Assembly: GCA_951230915.1 (NCBI GenBank)
Contig: OX579637.1
Location: 992,001 to 1,056,000, forward strand
Direction: 5' to 3'
Length of the DNA stretch: 64,000 nt
Origin: Antitrichia curtipendula
Lineage: Eukaryota > Streptophyta > Bryopsida > Hypnales > Leucodontaceae
The position numbers and the translations under genes are program-made. Each line of letters begins with the position of its first letter. Position 1 is the first letter of the stretch. Under the pieces are notes generated by a model. That model was not told where the DNA came from. It saw only the letters and a list, made by a program, of their open reading frames with translations, and searched no databases. Below are positions 56,351 through 64,000 of this stretch, piece after piece.

Positions 56351-57105
56351 TGCACCCACACGTGAATAAAAGAAAATGGGAATTAAACCGGACTTGAACT
56401 TTATTAATCCACCCAAATCAAATGTCATAGAATTTCATTTTGAAAGTGAGTTGAATAAATTTGTGTAAGTTGTAAACACTCTCTAGTATTTGATTGTACA
56501 AAAATAATTACTTTTTGTGTGAAATTTAGTGCACCCACACGTGAATAAAAGAAAATGGGAATGAAACCAGACCTGTACTTTATTAATCCGCCTAGTCACA
56601 TCAAATGTCATAGAATTTCATTTTGAAAGTGAGTTCAATAAATTGGTGTAAGTTGTAAACACGCTCTAGTATTTGAATGCTCAAAAATATTTAATTTTTT
56701 CGTGAGATTAAATGCACCCACAGGTGCATAAAAGAAAACGGGAATCAAACCGGACTTGTACTTTATTATTCCACCTAGTCACATCAAATGTCATAGAATT
56801 TCATTTTGAAAGTGAGTTGAATAAATTTGTGTAAGTTGTAAACACGCTCTAGTATTTGAATGCACAAAAATATTTAATTTTTGTGTAAAATTTAATGCAC
56901 CTACACGTGAATAAAAGAAAATTGGAATTAAACCGGACCTGTACTTTATTAATCCACCTAGTCACATCAAAGGTCATAGAATTTCATTTTGAAAGTGACT
57001 TGAATAAGTATGTGTAAGTTGTAAACACCCTCTAGTATTTGAATGCACAAAAATATTTAATCTGTGTGTAGCATTGAATGTATCTATACGTATACAAAAG
57101 AAAAA
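56351..57105 (+). repeat. Outermost diverged satellite monomers and array terminus
   Basis: About four monomers follow the transposon, with class C-like linkers and changes such as CCACAGGTGCATAAAAG (near 56,718), GGTGTAAGTTG (near 56,645) and ACACCCTCTAG. The last recognisable trace is GCATTGAATGTATCTATACG at 57,071, a decayed form of ATTTAATGCACCCACACG, followed by TATACAAAAG. Beyond about 57,105 I see no satellite similarity. Confidence 0.85.
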
Positions 57106-57725
57106 ATGAATGATAGGGAGATTGTAATTCAAACAATCCTTTGGCATATAGTGTTATTAAAAGGTTTATATACAAGAATACTTTTGTAAGTGAATGAACT
57201 TATGATTAATTTGCCCTGTTAGTTTGCTTATGATTGTTATTGAAGAATATCAATAATTTGGTCATCTTCTTTTTTCCTTACGAGATAGTGGCTTTGTATG
57301 TGTTGTCTCATCCAAATGAAAGGTACAAGCAATTTTCTAGCTTAAAATATTTTTCTAATCTCTTGAACATTACATAGGAAATGAACCCCTACCCTTTTGC
57401 AAGATTCTTGGAATATTGTTGCAATGGATTAAGAATGTAGTATTGAAAGTATATTATTGGAGTACTGGAATTAGTAACAGAACAATATGGTTTCAGTTGA
57501 ATTACAAACTTCGTTTTTGTTGATAGAATTTTTTTGCAGTACTGCAATAATTTACTTTCAGTACTATGCTATTAATCCATTGAAACAATACTTCAGCAAG
57601 GGTGGCTTTAATTTTCTGATGTACGATTGTTATTTAGCTTTCATTGATCTCCCATTTATTTCATCCAAATGTATGTGCACAATAGAACACTTTCATCCAA
57701 ATGTATTTACGGTTTAGGTCTTCTA
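57106..57725. other. AT-rich unique flank
   Basis: This is non-repetitive AT-rich sequence with no supportable gene. The longest open frame is a 76-codon one at 57,487-57,717 on the plus strand with no recognisable domain. A small direct repeat TCATCCAAATGTA occurs at 57,661 and 57,693. Confidence 0.6.
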
Positions 57726-58330
57726 TTTGTTTTACGAACCACTTTAGGTTCGGCTCTGACCCTGCTGGTTCGGCACCAAGCCTGTGACTCGGACTAACCG
57801 AACCTCTGATGGAGGCTCGGCGTGGGTTCGTGAGTCGTCTCTCTCCTTCGCAATGTTGCTCCGTCGTCCCGTCGGTGTTGTTCCTCGTGTTTGCGGTCGT
57901 CCTCTGTGAAGGTTCTTCCTTGCTCCGTCGCTCAGTCTCCCTCACTCGCTCACTTTCTCACTCTCTCACCATTCCCTCGTCGCTCTTGTGCATTGCGCTG
58001 TCCCCTCGTTTGCTCCGTGCCTATGCGCGCTCCTCCGTGCTCCTCGCACGCTCCGTGCTCCTTCGTACTCCGTGCTTCGTCGTGCGCTTCGTGCTCTACG
58101 CGCCATCGACATCTTTGCTGTGCACTTTGACGTCCCCGCTTGTCGTCCCGTGCTGAGCTCTGTCGTCGTTGGGATAGTGCTGCTGCGGTGCGTGATTCCA
58201 GCGGTTTTGCCTTGTGGGTTTAGTTGCTGCTAGTTGTTGTTGAAGTTCGTTGCATTCATTTCGTTTACTTGTTGTTTTTGAAAGTATGCTTGTGGTGTAG
58301 ATTACTTTCATTGAATTTTGTGATTTCAAT
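57726..58330. other. CpG- and pyrimidine-rich island
   Basis: Composition changes abruptly from AT-rich to CpG- and CT-rich. The plus strand carries degenerate iterations of GCTCCGTGCTCCT around 58,005-58,100, and of TCNCTC around 57,930-57,975. An inverted repeat AGGTTCGG/CCGAACCT lies at 57,746-57,753 and 57,798-57,805. Open frames here are low-complexity and overlapping, so I do not call a gene. It could be a promoter with its 5' untranslated region, an LTR remnant, or a decayed simple repeat. The rest of the window offers no downstream exon that decides this. Confidence 0.55.
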
Positions 58331-59430
58331 TCTGTTGGGTGTGTCATACGCGTAATCTAGGTGTAAGCACCTTTAACACACAATTGTGGTTAGATGACAC
58401 GGAAAATCGTCCCAGGGACTCTACTATGTTGCTATGAATTTGGATTTAATCGGATTATCTCTAAAACACCCCAAGGGAACCCAAAACCTCTCTTTCCCTC
58501 TTCCGGAACTCATTTCTTTCCGGATTCTAATCCGGATCTGTCCTCTTCCGAAATCCGGATACAATTACTCTTCGGTTTGTTATACCCCTGTTTTACCTTC
58601 AGGGGGTCCGCTTTTACTTTTTAAAGGGGCAGGGACTCCACCACTTATCAGTTACACAATCTAACACCTACAAAACAATCCAAGACACTCAACAGATCTA
58701 AATGTTGCAATAAAGTAGGTTTTCGTCTCCTCACGACTTTCCGGATGGCCTATCCAGAAAGCATGTCACGCAGAATCCGGTCTCTCCTCTCCACTACAAC
58801 GACAGATACACAACTATCCGGATTTAACACAAGAGAAATTCTATGAGAAAGTAGGCACTACTGCAGTTGGCAGATCTTCCAGTAAGTAGGGTTTTTCCCC
58901 TTGGCGGCTGCTTAACTCCGCACAGAACCCCTTCGAGTTCCGGAACCTCACCCTCAACACTCCAATCGGATTACCGTTCCAGTAGTTTAAAGATTCTAAA
59001 TGCACAAGTCCTATAGATCCGTCCTCACTCCGCCACAGATTCTCCCTTACTGTCTTACTCCAAACAATCATGGAACCCGGATTCCTCCTTCCCAGTTCCT
59101 CACAATTCTCAGAACACACAAACACACTGCCCAAGTCCTCCAAGAATACTCAAAGAACATGGAAAATCCACTTAGAGGCTCAGATCGAAATAAAGAAATT
59201 GAAATGAAACTTCAAATTGCATAAGGATGGAATGAATGAGCAATAGACCTGCTCACCATTTAAAACTAAAACAAAAAAAGGAAAAAGACAACCAAAAATC
59301 AAGCTAACCAACCACAGAAGCATCCGAGATACCCGGCGCCAAAAACTATCCCTAAAAATCCGAAAATGGGCCCACACTTACGGAAAATTCCGTTCCGGAA
59401 ACTAAAAGTTCAAAATCCTAACTATCCGTC
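58331..59430. other. Gene 3' flank with short palindromes and many TCCGGA sites
   Basis: There is no supportable gene on either strand. A minus-strand open frame at 58,841-59,143 has no ATG at its start. Short dyads include AGGTG/CACCT at 58,359-58,372 and the palindrome CACAATTGTG at 58,379-58,388. Eight TCCGGA hexamers lie here, at 58,502, 58,519, 58,531, 58,554, 58,740, 58,817, 58,939 and 59,394. Confidence 0.55.
59325..59341 (-). other. Possible tRNA-primer-binding-site-like sequence
   Basis: On the minus strand this reads TGGCGCCGGGTATCTCG, beginning with TGG followed by a GC-rich stretch, as in retroelement primer-binding sites complementary to a tRNA 3' end. TGGCGCC matches the terminal bases of plant tRNA-Asp, but the rest does not. 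It lies downstream of the coding exons, which is the wrong side for an LTR, PBS, gag order, and no LTR pair is visible. Held as weak. Confidence 0.2.
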
Positions 59431-61554
59431 CTATCTACTTCCCGCGGCGCGTCTTCTTTGTTGATTCACAGCTTCCTTTGGGTTGGTCTTGACAGGAGTC
59501 GACCGGAAAGCCGCGCGGGTCTGAATCTTCCAGGGAAGGGGCGGAAGGTCTTCATCCGTTTCTGTCATGGATCCGGATTCGAAGTCGTCCTTGTCGGAGT
59601 CCATGATCTCTTTTGCATCCTCCAACTCGTCCAGGTCAATAGGAGCTTCTTTCTCCCTCGGCGTCTCTCCTTCTGGTGCATCTGCCTTCCGCATATGCAT
59701 AAAGTCCTGGGGGCTTGTCCGGGCCGGATTGGCCACCAATCCCATCTGCCTGATGAGGTTGTTATCCACCATCGACTGTGTCGGCTTGACGGAATCGGAA
59801 GTTCCGCCATGTACTAGTGCAGGGGTTACCACTTCAACTGGTGTTTCCGCCTGAGCTGGAGTACTCTGTTGCTGGACCGGAACCTTCGTGGCAATCTGAC
59901 TCCACTGCGCCAACCACCCTTGTGGAATCTCGTGTGGCTTAAGCAGAGATCCCAGTCCTTCCGGATTTGAACGGATGGAGCTCTCGCCCAACTGCTTCAC
60001 CGGAGTCTGAAGATACGGATTGGTTGATAGATCCGGAAACGACGAGAAATTCATCGCCTGTTCCGAATCCACTCGAGCCACCAATGCCTGCATTTCCTTC
60101 AGGACCCTCTCCATCCTTGTCTGAAAATCCATCAGGATCATCACCACCTTTGATCCAGTGATGTGCCCGTCCGTCACTAGCTGCACGTCGTAGAGGGCCG
60201 CCTTGTTCACCAAATCCGCCGGTTGGGTGACCAGCGATTGCAAACTCCGGACCATGTTGAGGGCGTCCTTGTTCCGTCTTGCCAAGGAACACTCCCCTTC
60301 CGCCCAACTAGTCCGGGCTTGGAATTCGTCCCGGGTCTTTGTGAGTGTTTTAATCTCCCCCCTTCAGAGGTAAAACGTGCACACGGATTCTAGCGGCATG
60401 AAAAGTAATTTCTAGGGGATGAAATTAAACGTAGTGTTCTTTGGCCTTCCAAGCAATGGACACTTTGTTATGTTGATTTTACCTAATTTAAATGCTTCAA
60501 AACACACTAATAGTTAAGAAATAAAGGTTGTTAAGGGTTAATTAAATGTGATTAAACTTCTAAATAAACTAAAATTCTACCTAATCTAAATCAAAGAATA
60601 CAATTTGCCCTTTCCGAAATGGTAAAGCAAGCTGGATTCTGATATTCCTAGCAAAAGTTATGCGTGGATGAAATCTGGCCCTAATTCTATCCTAAAAACT
60701 TCATCCGTCAACTAAAAATAGCAAAATAATGTGAAATAAATCTAAATTTCAGGGTTAAAAGGTTGATTAAGTTAACTAATGGAATTTTGAAAAAAAACTA
60801 ATTTTAACCTAGTTTCGGAATTTTCATCCAAATTTAGGCCAAATCTTTATCTACACTTTTATCCTTTCAAATTAAAGTAGTTTTAAAAATAAAAGGTGGA
60901 TTTGGAATCTTAAAAAGATTCTCTAAAAGATTATGGTTTCCAAAGATTCCCTAGTTGTTCCTTGAGAATATTCCTAATTGTTCTTTAATTAAGCCTAATT
61001 CTAAGTTATTATTCTAATTTTAGTGATTTTCTATAGTTCTATGGTTTTTATGGGTAAAGTGATAAATTACTTTCTTATAATGGTAAAAAGTAAGAATTTT
61101 GGACTTCTAGGTAAAAACTTATGAATGAATGAAAATTCCCCTTAGTTGGATGGAATTCGGTTTCAATAAGTTTTGTGTAGAATTTAAGGGATAAACTAGG
61201 GTTTAATTTTTCCAATTATTCTAATATTTCCTAGATTCCTAAATTACGTTAGATTTCTTTTGAAATTCCTTTGGATGAAATTACTATTTCGATTTCTAAA
61301 TTCACTCAAAGTTAATCTAATTATTACTTTCACGGTTATAGTTAAGTTTTTAAAGGTTTTCCAATGATTTTAAATTCTAACTAGCTATCGGATTTCTAAT
61401 TTTATTAGTTTTAGTTTTCTAATCTAATTTTTAAAGAATGAAAGCAAAAGAGAAAACAAAAGAAAAGTTTTGAAATTCATACCTCAGTATCGAGAATGTC
61501 GATCGTCCCATCATCGCAAAACACCATCATAATCGTCTCCTCGAAATTCTCCAT
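59431..61554 (-). CDS. Two-exon gene for an unrecognised 331-aa protein, possibly Gag-like
   Basis: Coding exons are 61,554-61,483 (24 codons) and 60,354-59,431 (307 codons plus TAG), joined across a GT-AG intron in phase 0. The start ATG has a favourable context (ACAATGG). Exon 1 reads MENFEETIMMVFCDDG through DILDTE and ends at a consensus donor, GAG/GTATGA. Exon 2 begins after ...GGGGAG with IKTLTKTRDEF and stays open to the stop. Residues about 25-75 and 100-123 (FQTRMERVLKEMQALV) look helical or coiled-coil-like. A Pro/Gln/Thr-rich middle follows. An acidic stretch spans about 264-294 and is followed by PPLPWK. The C-terminus is basic and ends QQRRRAAGSR. No zinc knuckle, protease or polymerase motif is seen. 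A low-complexity N-terminal helix, acidic segment and basic tail fit a retroelement Gag or a host nuclear protein equally. The splice model is inference from frame and splice signals. The exon 2 frame alone is secure. Confidence 0.6.
60355..61482 (-). other. Predicted intron, 1,128 bp
   Basis: The donor is GTATGAATTTC at 61,482 and the acceptor ends GGGGGAG at 60,355. Composition is strongly AT-rich, unlike the GC-richer exon 2. The sequence immediately before the acceptor is a poor polypyrimidine tract, which is the weakest point of the model. An in-frame TGA lies just upstream of exon 2, so the exon 2 reading frame must be entered by splicing or by a downstream start (the first ATG in the frame is at residue 58). 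Confidence 0.5.
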
Positions 61555-61707
61555 TGTCTTTCATGTATTTGGAAGAAATCTTAGTATTATTGTTTCTAAA
61601 CCTATCTAAAAAGTCCAAGTTTGTTAGTTTTGGCAATTTAAAACTAATCCTTTGATTTTAGGAAATTAAATTAAATGATAAATTTAATTCATTTTTCCCA
61701 AGTTTTC

Positions 61708-62050
61708 AATGAATAGTAGTTTATTCGATTGCCAATTGTTTAATCGTTATTTTGTTAAATATTCCAAGATATTATTTGGTGTTTGTTTGTATCTATTTGG
61801 CTTATCAGGCCTAATAAAACAAAACCCAAACAACAAAACAACAACTAATTTATCTTTGGAATCCTAATTAATAACTAAAATCAACCAAATGAATAGTAAT
61901 CTAATAAAATAAGCTAAAATAATCAAAACAAATCTATCGATGAATAGTAAAAGCACAACAAAACAAAACCAAGGCCCACGTGAATAGTTAGATGAATAGG
62001 GAAAACAAACAAAACAAAGAACAATGCCAATTAAATAGTAAATGAATAGT
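61708..62050 (-). repeat. Cluster of ACTATTCA motifs
   Basis: TGAATAGT on the plus strand (ACTATTCA in the gene's direction) occurs near 61,710, 61,890, 61,941, 61,981 and 62,043, with near matches GATGAATAGG at 61,991 and TTAAATAGTA at 62,031. The spacing is irregular, so it is not a tandem repeat. Similar iterated ACTATTCA/ACTGTTCA phrases are familiar from plant intergenic and LTR-element DNA. Confidence 0.6.
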
Positions 62051-62498
62051 GAGATACTACCTTAATGATTTTTAATTCTGACCTTCCTTCCGAGAGTATC
62101 TAACCTCCTCCTTCTTCTTAATTGTCACTTCTAAGTCTCTTCAACTTCCAACTTCACTTGTTTTCTTCACTTCACTTGTCTCCTTCAAAGTTTGGTTGTT
62201 GAGTTGGTAGTGTATGTCTAATCAATCAAATTAGATCAAAGTTAATTCAGTTTAGTTGTTAGATGGCTGTGGACCTTAGCATGTAGAAAATCACAAGTTA
62301 GTATGCGAACATGGCAAATTATAATTTTAGTTTTCTAGTTCAACAGTTGAATGATTTGATGGCCTGGACTTCACCAAATTGTTTCCAAGCTGACTTTGAT
62401 GGCTTAATCGTCTTCTATTCCCACCTTGCCTGGACTCTCCCAACACCTCCACTCACTGCCTGGCTCCCTCGAGTACTGCCCAGTCACTACTTCTTGTT

Positions 62499-62521
62499 GC
62501 CACGTGGCGCGACGTTATTGG
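62499..62521 (-). promoter_or_regulatory. G-box palindrome with adjacent CCAAT
   Basis: GCCACGTGGC at 62,499-62,508 is a perfect 10-bp palindrome with the CACGTG core, the strong bZIP/bHLH binding form. CCAAT on the minus strand follows at 62,521-62,517. This pairing looks like a promoter or enhancer, though it lies inside the leader if transcription starts near 63,210. Its function is inference. Confidence 0.45.
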
Positions 62522-62643
62522 TTAGGACCTGGCCAACCAAACCAAACCCCAAAGCATTAAAAACACAGACCAAATGGCCAATTTTCAGTCCCGATGGTCC
62601 AATTTCGACCCAAATTCAATCGAGACTTCACTCGTACGTTTGA

Positions 62644-62768
62644 GACCTCGATCAGCACCTTGGGACCTCGATCAGTTCGTCTTCTCCTGATGTGGTTTGG
62701 CTCCTTGTTGGCTCCTTGTTCTGATGTGATCTGGCTCCTTGTTGGCTCCTTGTTCTCATGTGATTTGG
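62644..62768 (+). repeat. Short direct repeats: 20-bp and 34-bp units
   Basis: GACCTCGATCAG occurs at 62,644 and 62,664 (20-bp spacing). A 34-bp unit with GATGTGATCTGGCTCCTTG occupies 62,689-62,722 and 62,723-62,756, with a partial third unit from 62,757. Each 34-bp unit itself contains two copies of GGCTCCTTGTT. Confidence 0.85.
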
Positions 62769-63231
62769 TTACTTTTCTGATCTTTGGACTGGTTCTAATT
62801 TCTATTAACTAACTGGTTAACTGGAAAGAAAAAACAACAAAACAAAACTAATTAAAATGAAAGAGATCAACTAAGCTAATTTTTGGGATTTGACTACTTC
62901 TAAAACAAAGCAACTCTTAACTAATTGTTTTTTGGGTTTTGGGGGGATAATGACTAAAGCAAGCAATTCTATGGGATCTAACTAATAATTTGAGGCTTTT
63001 TGGATGGTTTTTCTAAAGCAACTAGCAAGCAAATTCTAACTAATGGATCTTGGGGGTAATAACTAAGAAAAGCAACTAAACTAAATGTTTTGGTTTTTTT
63101 GGGTTAATAACTAGCAAAACGACTAAACTAAAAGCTAAACAATCAAATAAAATCCATAACTTTGGCAAGGAAAGCAGAAAGCAAATGAGCAAATTCTAGC
63201 GGAAGAAAGGGAGCCACTTGATGAAGGTTTT

Positions 63232-63246
63232 TGGCTTAAATAGCCA
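63232..63246 (-). promoter_or_regulatory. TATA-like box inside a short inverted repeat
   Basis: On the minus strand TATTTAA lies at 63,242-63,236, flanked by the arms TGGCT (63,232-63,236) and AGCCA (63,242-63,246). It is the best TATA candidate upstream of the minus-strand gene. Transcription would start about 25-35 bp further on, near 63,205-63,215. The element sits directly downstream of the repeat-rich segment 63,270-63,973, as a core promoter would. Confidence 0.4.
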
Positions 63247-63310
63247 GCACCCCGAGGGTTTTTCCCAAGTATTCTCTCAAGTTTCAAGTTAAACTTTTGT
63301 TGAGGTGAAA

Positions 63311-63432
63311 GCTTCGCCGTGCGGGGGCAACCCCAGGTCAAATCGAATAATTTCAAGTGTCAAGTACCCGTTTCCAAGTTTCAAAAGTCAAAGCTCCGCC
63401 GTGTGGGAGCAACCCTAGGACAACCGGAGCTT
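63311..63432. repeat. Diverged direct repeat pair, 82-bp spacing, with inverted arms
   Basis: GCTTCGCCGTGCGGGGGCAA at 63,311 and GCTCCGCCGTGTGGGAGCAA at 63,393 are diverged copies. Copy 1 has arms TTCG/CGAA at 63,313-63,316 and 63,344-63,347. Copy 2 has longer arms AAGCTCCG/CGGAGCTT at 63,391-63,398 and 63,425-63,432. A related GCTTCGCCG occurs at 63,668. Confidence 0.75.
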
Positions 63433-63463
63433 CTTAAGCCAATTTAAGTATTTTGAAAGTTAG

Positions 63464-63594
63464 ATTTTAAAGGAGGTACACATGACAGTGTTTAACCAAA
63501 CATTAGAAACCAAATCTTCCAAAATTTCAAGTCACAGTTAACGTTTAATCGCTAAAGGAGGTATTTATGAAAGTGTTTAACCGAACATTAGCGA
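63464..63594. repeat. Diverged direct repeat pair, 85-bp spacing, with inverted arms
   Basis: AAAGGAGGT followed by AGTGTTTAACC and AACATTAG occurs from 63,469 and again from 63,554. Copy 2 is framed by TCGCTAA (63,549-63,555) and TTAGCGA (63,588-63,594), perfect 7-bp arms. Copy 1 has ATTTTAA (63,464-63,470) and TTAGAAA (63,503-63,509), which pair at six positions if one T-G wobble is allowed. Confidence 0.75.
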
Positions 63595-63601
63595 CCAAAT
63601 T

Positions 63602-63973
63602 CTCAAATTCCGTTATACAACGAACTTTGAGTGGGAAATTAGTCTAAAATACTTTTGGCAAAGTCAAGCTTCGCCGCTTTAAGTATTTTAGTACCAAGTA
63701 CAGTTCACGTCTCACAATTTGTTAGTATTCAAGTAATTTAGGTAAAGAATCAAGTTTTGGGGTTTTCGACCTCCAAATTCAAACAAGAAAGCAATAGGTT
63801 TTGAAGGGACCCTCTAGTCCTTCAAAACGCAAGGGAAATAGCGAGAAATGCAAAGAAATAGAAGGAATTAGCCAATTTTTGGCTTAAAGTGCTCCAACAA
63901 CGTGTTGGTAGCACAGTAGAGCAACAATAAGGAAATGAAAATAAGGTTTGGTCTGACAACGTGTCAGTACCAA
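63602..63973. repeat. Series of short hairpin-forming inverted repeats
   Basis: Seven dyads follow one another. They are: CTCAAA/TTTGAG (63,602-63,631, with inner CGTT/AACG); an 11-bp pair CTAAAATACTT/AAGTATTTTAG (63,644-63,691); TTTGG+GGT/ACC+T+CCAAA (63,756-63,777); GTTTTGAAGG+G+AC/GT+CCTTCAAAAC (63,798-63,828); TTAGCCAA/TTGGCT+T+AA (63,868-63,887); GTGCT+CCAACA/TGTTGG+T+AGCAC (63,889-63,914); and TTGGT+CTGACA/TGTCAG+T+ACCAA (63,948-63,973). Four of them have one extra T in the 3' arm. No coding frame is supported here. Confidence 0.75.
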
Positions 63974-64000
63974 GAAAAATGAGGGTTTGGAAATAAGAAT

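Larger units (their letters stand above)
61555..63205 (-). other. Long leader / 5' untranslated region candidate
   Basis: Between the TATA-like box and the first coding exon lie about 1.65 kb with no supportable coding exon. It contains the ACTATTCA cluster, the G-box with CCAAT, two 34-bp direct repeats and, at 62,880-63,130, loosely repeated A/T- and G-rich phrases such as AACTAA, AGCAACTA and TTTTGGG. It may contain additional non-coding exons and introns. A 110-codon plus-strand frame at 62,311 was not accepted as a gene. Confidence 0.4.

Noticed and set aside
57809..58156. Plus-strand 115-codon frame with hydrophobic and Ser/Arg-rich peptide, and overlapping frames in the same block
   Set aside because: Several long frames overlap in all phases of a CT- and CpG-rich low-complexity block, which lacks TAA/TAG by composition. 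No domain or splice context supports any of them.
58841..59143. Minus-strand 100-codon frame downstream of the two-exon gene
   Set aside because: It opens with TTG; its first ATG is at codon 25. No splice signals clearly link it to the upstream gene, and the peptide shows no recognisable domain.
59565..60307. Other-frame open reading frames overlapping exon 2 on both strands
   Set aside because: They are shadows of the GC-richer exon 2. Only the minus-strand frame ending at 59,431 is long, joins to a plausible first exon and has even amino acid use.
62311..62643. Plus-strand 110-codon frame with good ATG context (AACATGGC)
   Set aside because: The peptide is Pro/Trp-rich without a recognisable domain, and the frame lies antisense within the leader of the minus-strand gene. 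Start context alone is not enough.
57726..63973. A complete LTR retrotransposon
   Set aside because: The repeat-rich segment near 63,230-63,973 resembles a U3 promoter and the gene resembles Gag. I find no second LTR copy in the window, no protease, reverse transcriptase or integrase motifs, and the primer-site-like sequence is on the wrong side of the coding region.

Overview
This is a eukaryotic window dominated by one tandem satellite. From base 1 to about 57,105 it is a head-to-tail array of about 307 copies of an AT-rich monomer of about 183 bp, interrupted once by a 920-bp DNA transposon. The remaining 7 kb is non-satellite flank with one intron-containing gene that I can support on the minus strand. 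I see no bacterial-type genes, rRNA, tRNA or CRISPR.

The lineage is not settled. A canonical G-box (GCCACGTGGC), a cluster of ACTATTCA motifs in the gene leader, and LTR-like promoter features suggest a land plant. The transposon has the termini and TTAA duplication of a piggyBac-type element, a superfamily known mainly from animals, fungi and algae. I did not recognise the satellite or the gene.

Array (1-55,422 and 56,351-57,105). Each monomer has a conserved core of about 135 bp and a linker of about 45 bp that comes in a few discrete classes. The array has no single fixed higher-order unit. It shows nested duplications of many sizes: 2-mer (366 bp), 3-mer (549), 4-mer (733), 5-mer (914/915), 6-mer (1,098), and long 24-, 26- and 30-mer copies. 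The clearest is a 30-monomer unit (5,492 bp) present twice in tandem at about 3,200-14,180, with a rearranged relative at 1-3,200 and a fragment at 16,250-17,400. Monomers diverge strongly only in the last 1.5 kb, as expected at an array edge. The transposon (55,423-56,350) sits in that diverged edge.

Flank. 57,106-57,725 is AT-rich unique sequence. 57,726-58,330 is an abrupt CpG- and pyrimidine-rich island. 58,480-60,260 is strikingly enriched in TCCGGA. A minus-strand gene runs from a TATA-like box near 63,240, through a leader of about 1.65 kb, to a 24-codon first coding exon (61,554-61,483), a 1,128-bp GT-AG intron and a 307-codon second exon (60,354-59,431). The predicted 331-aa protein has coiled-coil-like, acidic and basic regions. 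It could be a retroelement Gag-like protein or a host protein. Upstream of the TATA-like box, 63,230-63,973 is packed with inverted repeats. Several share one hairpin design, and paired copies differ by compensatory changes.
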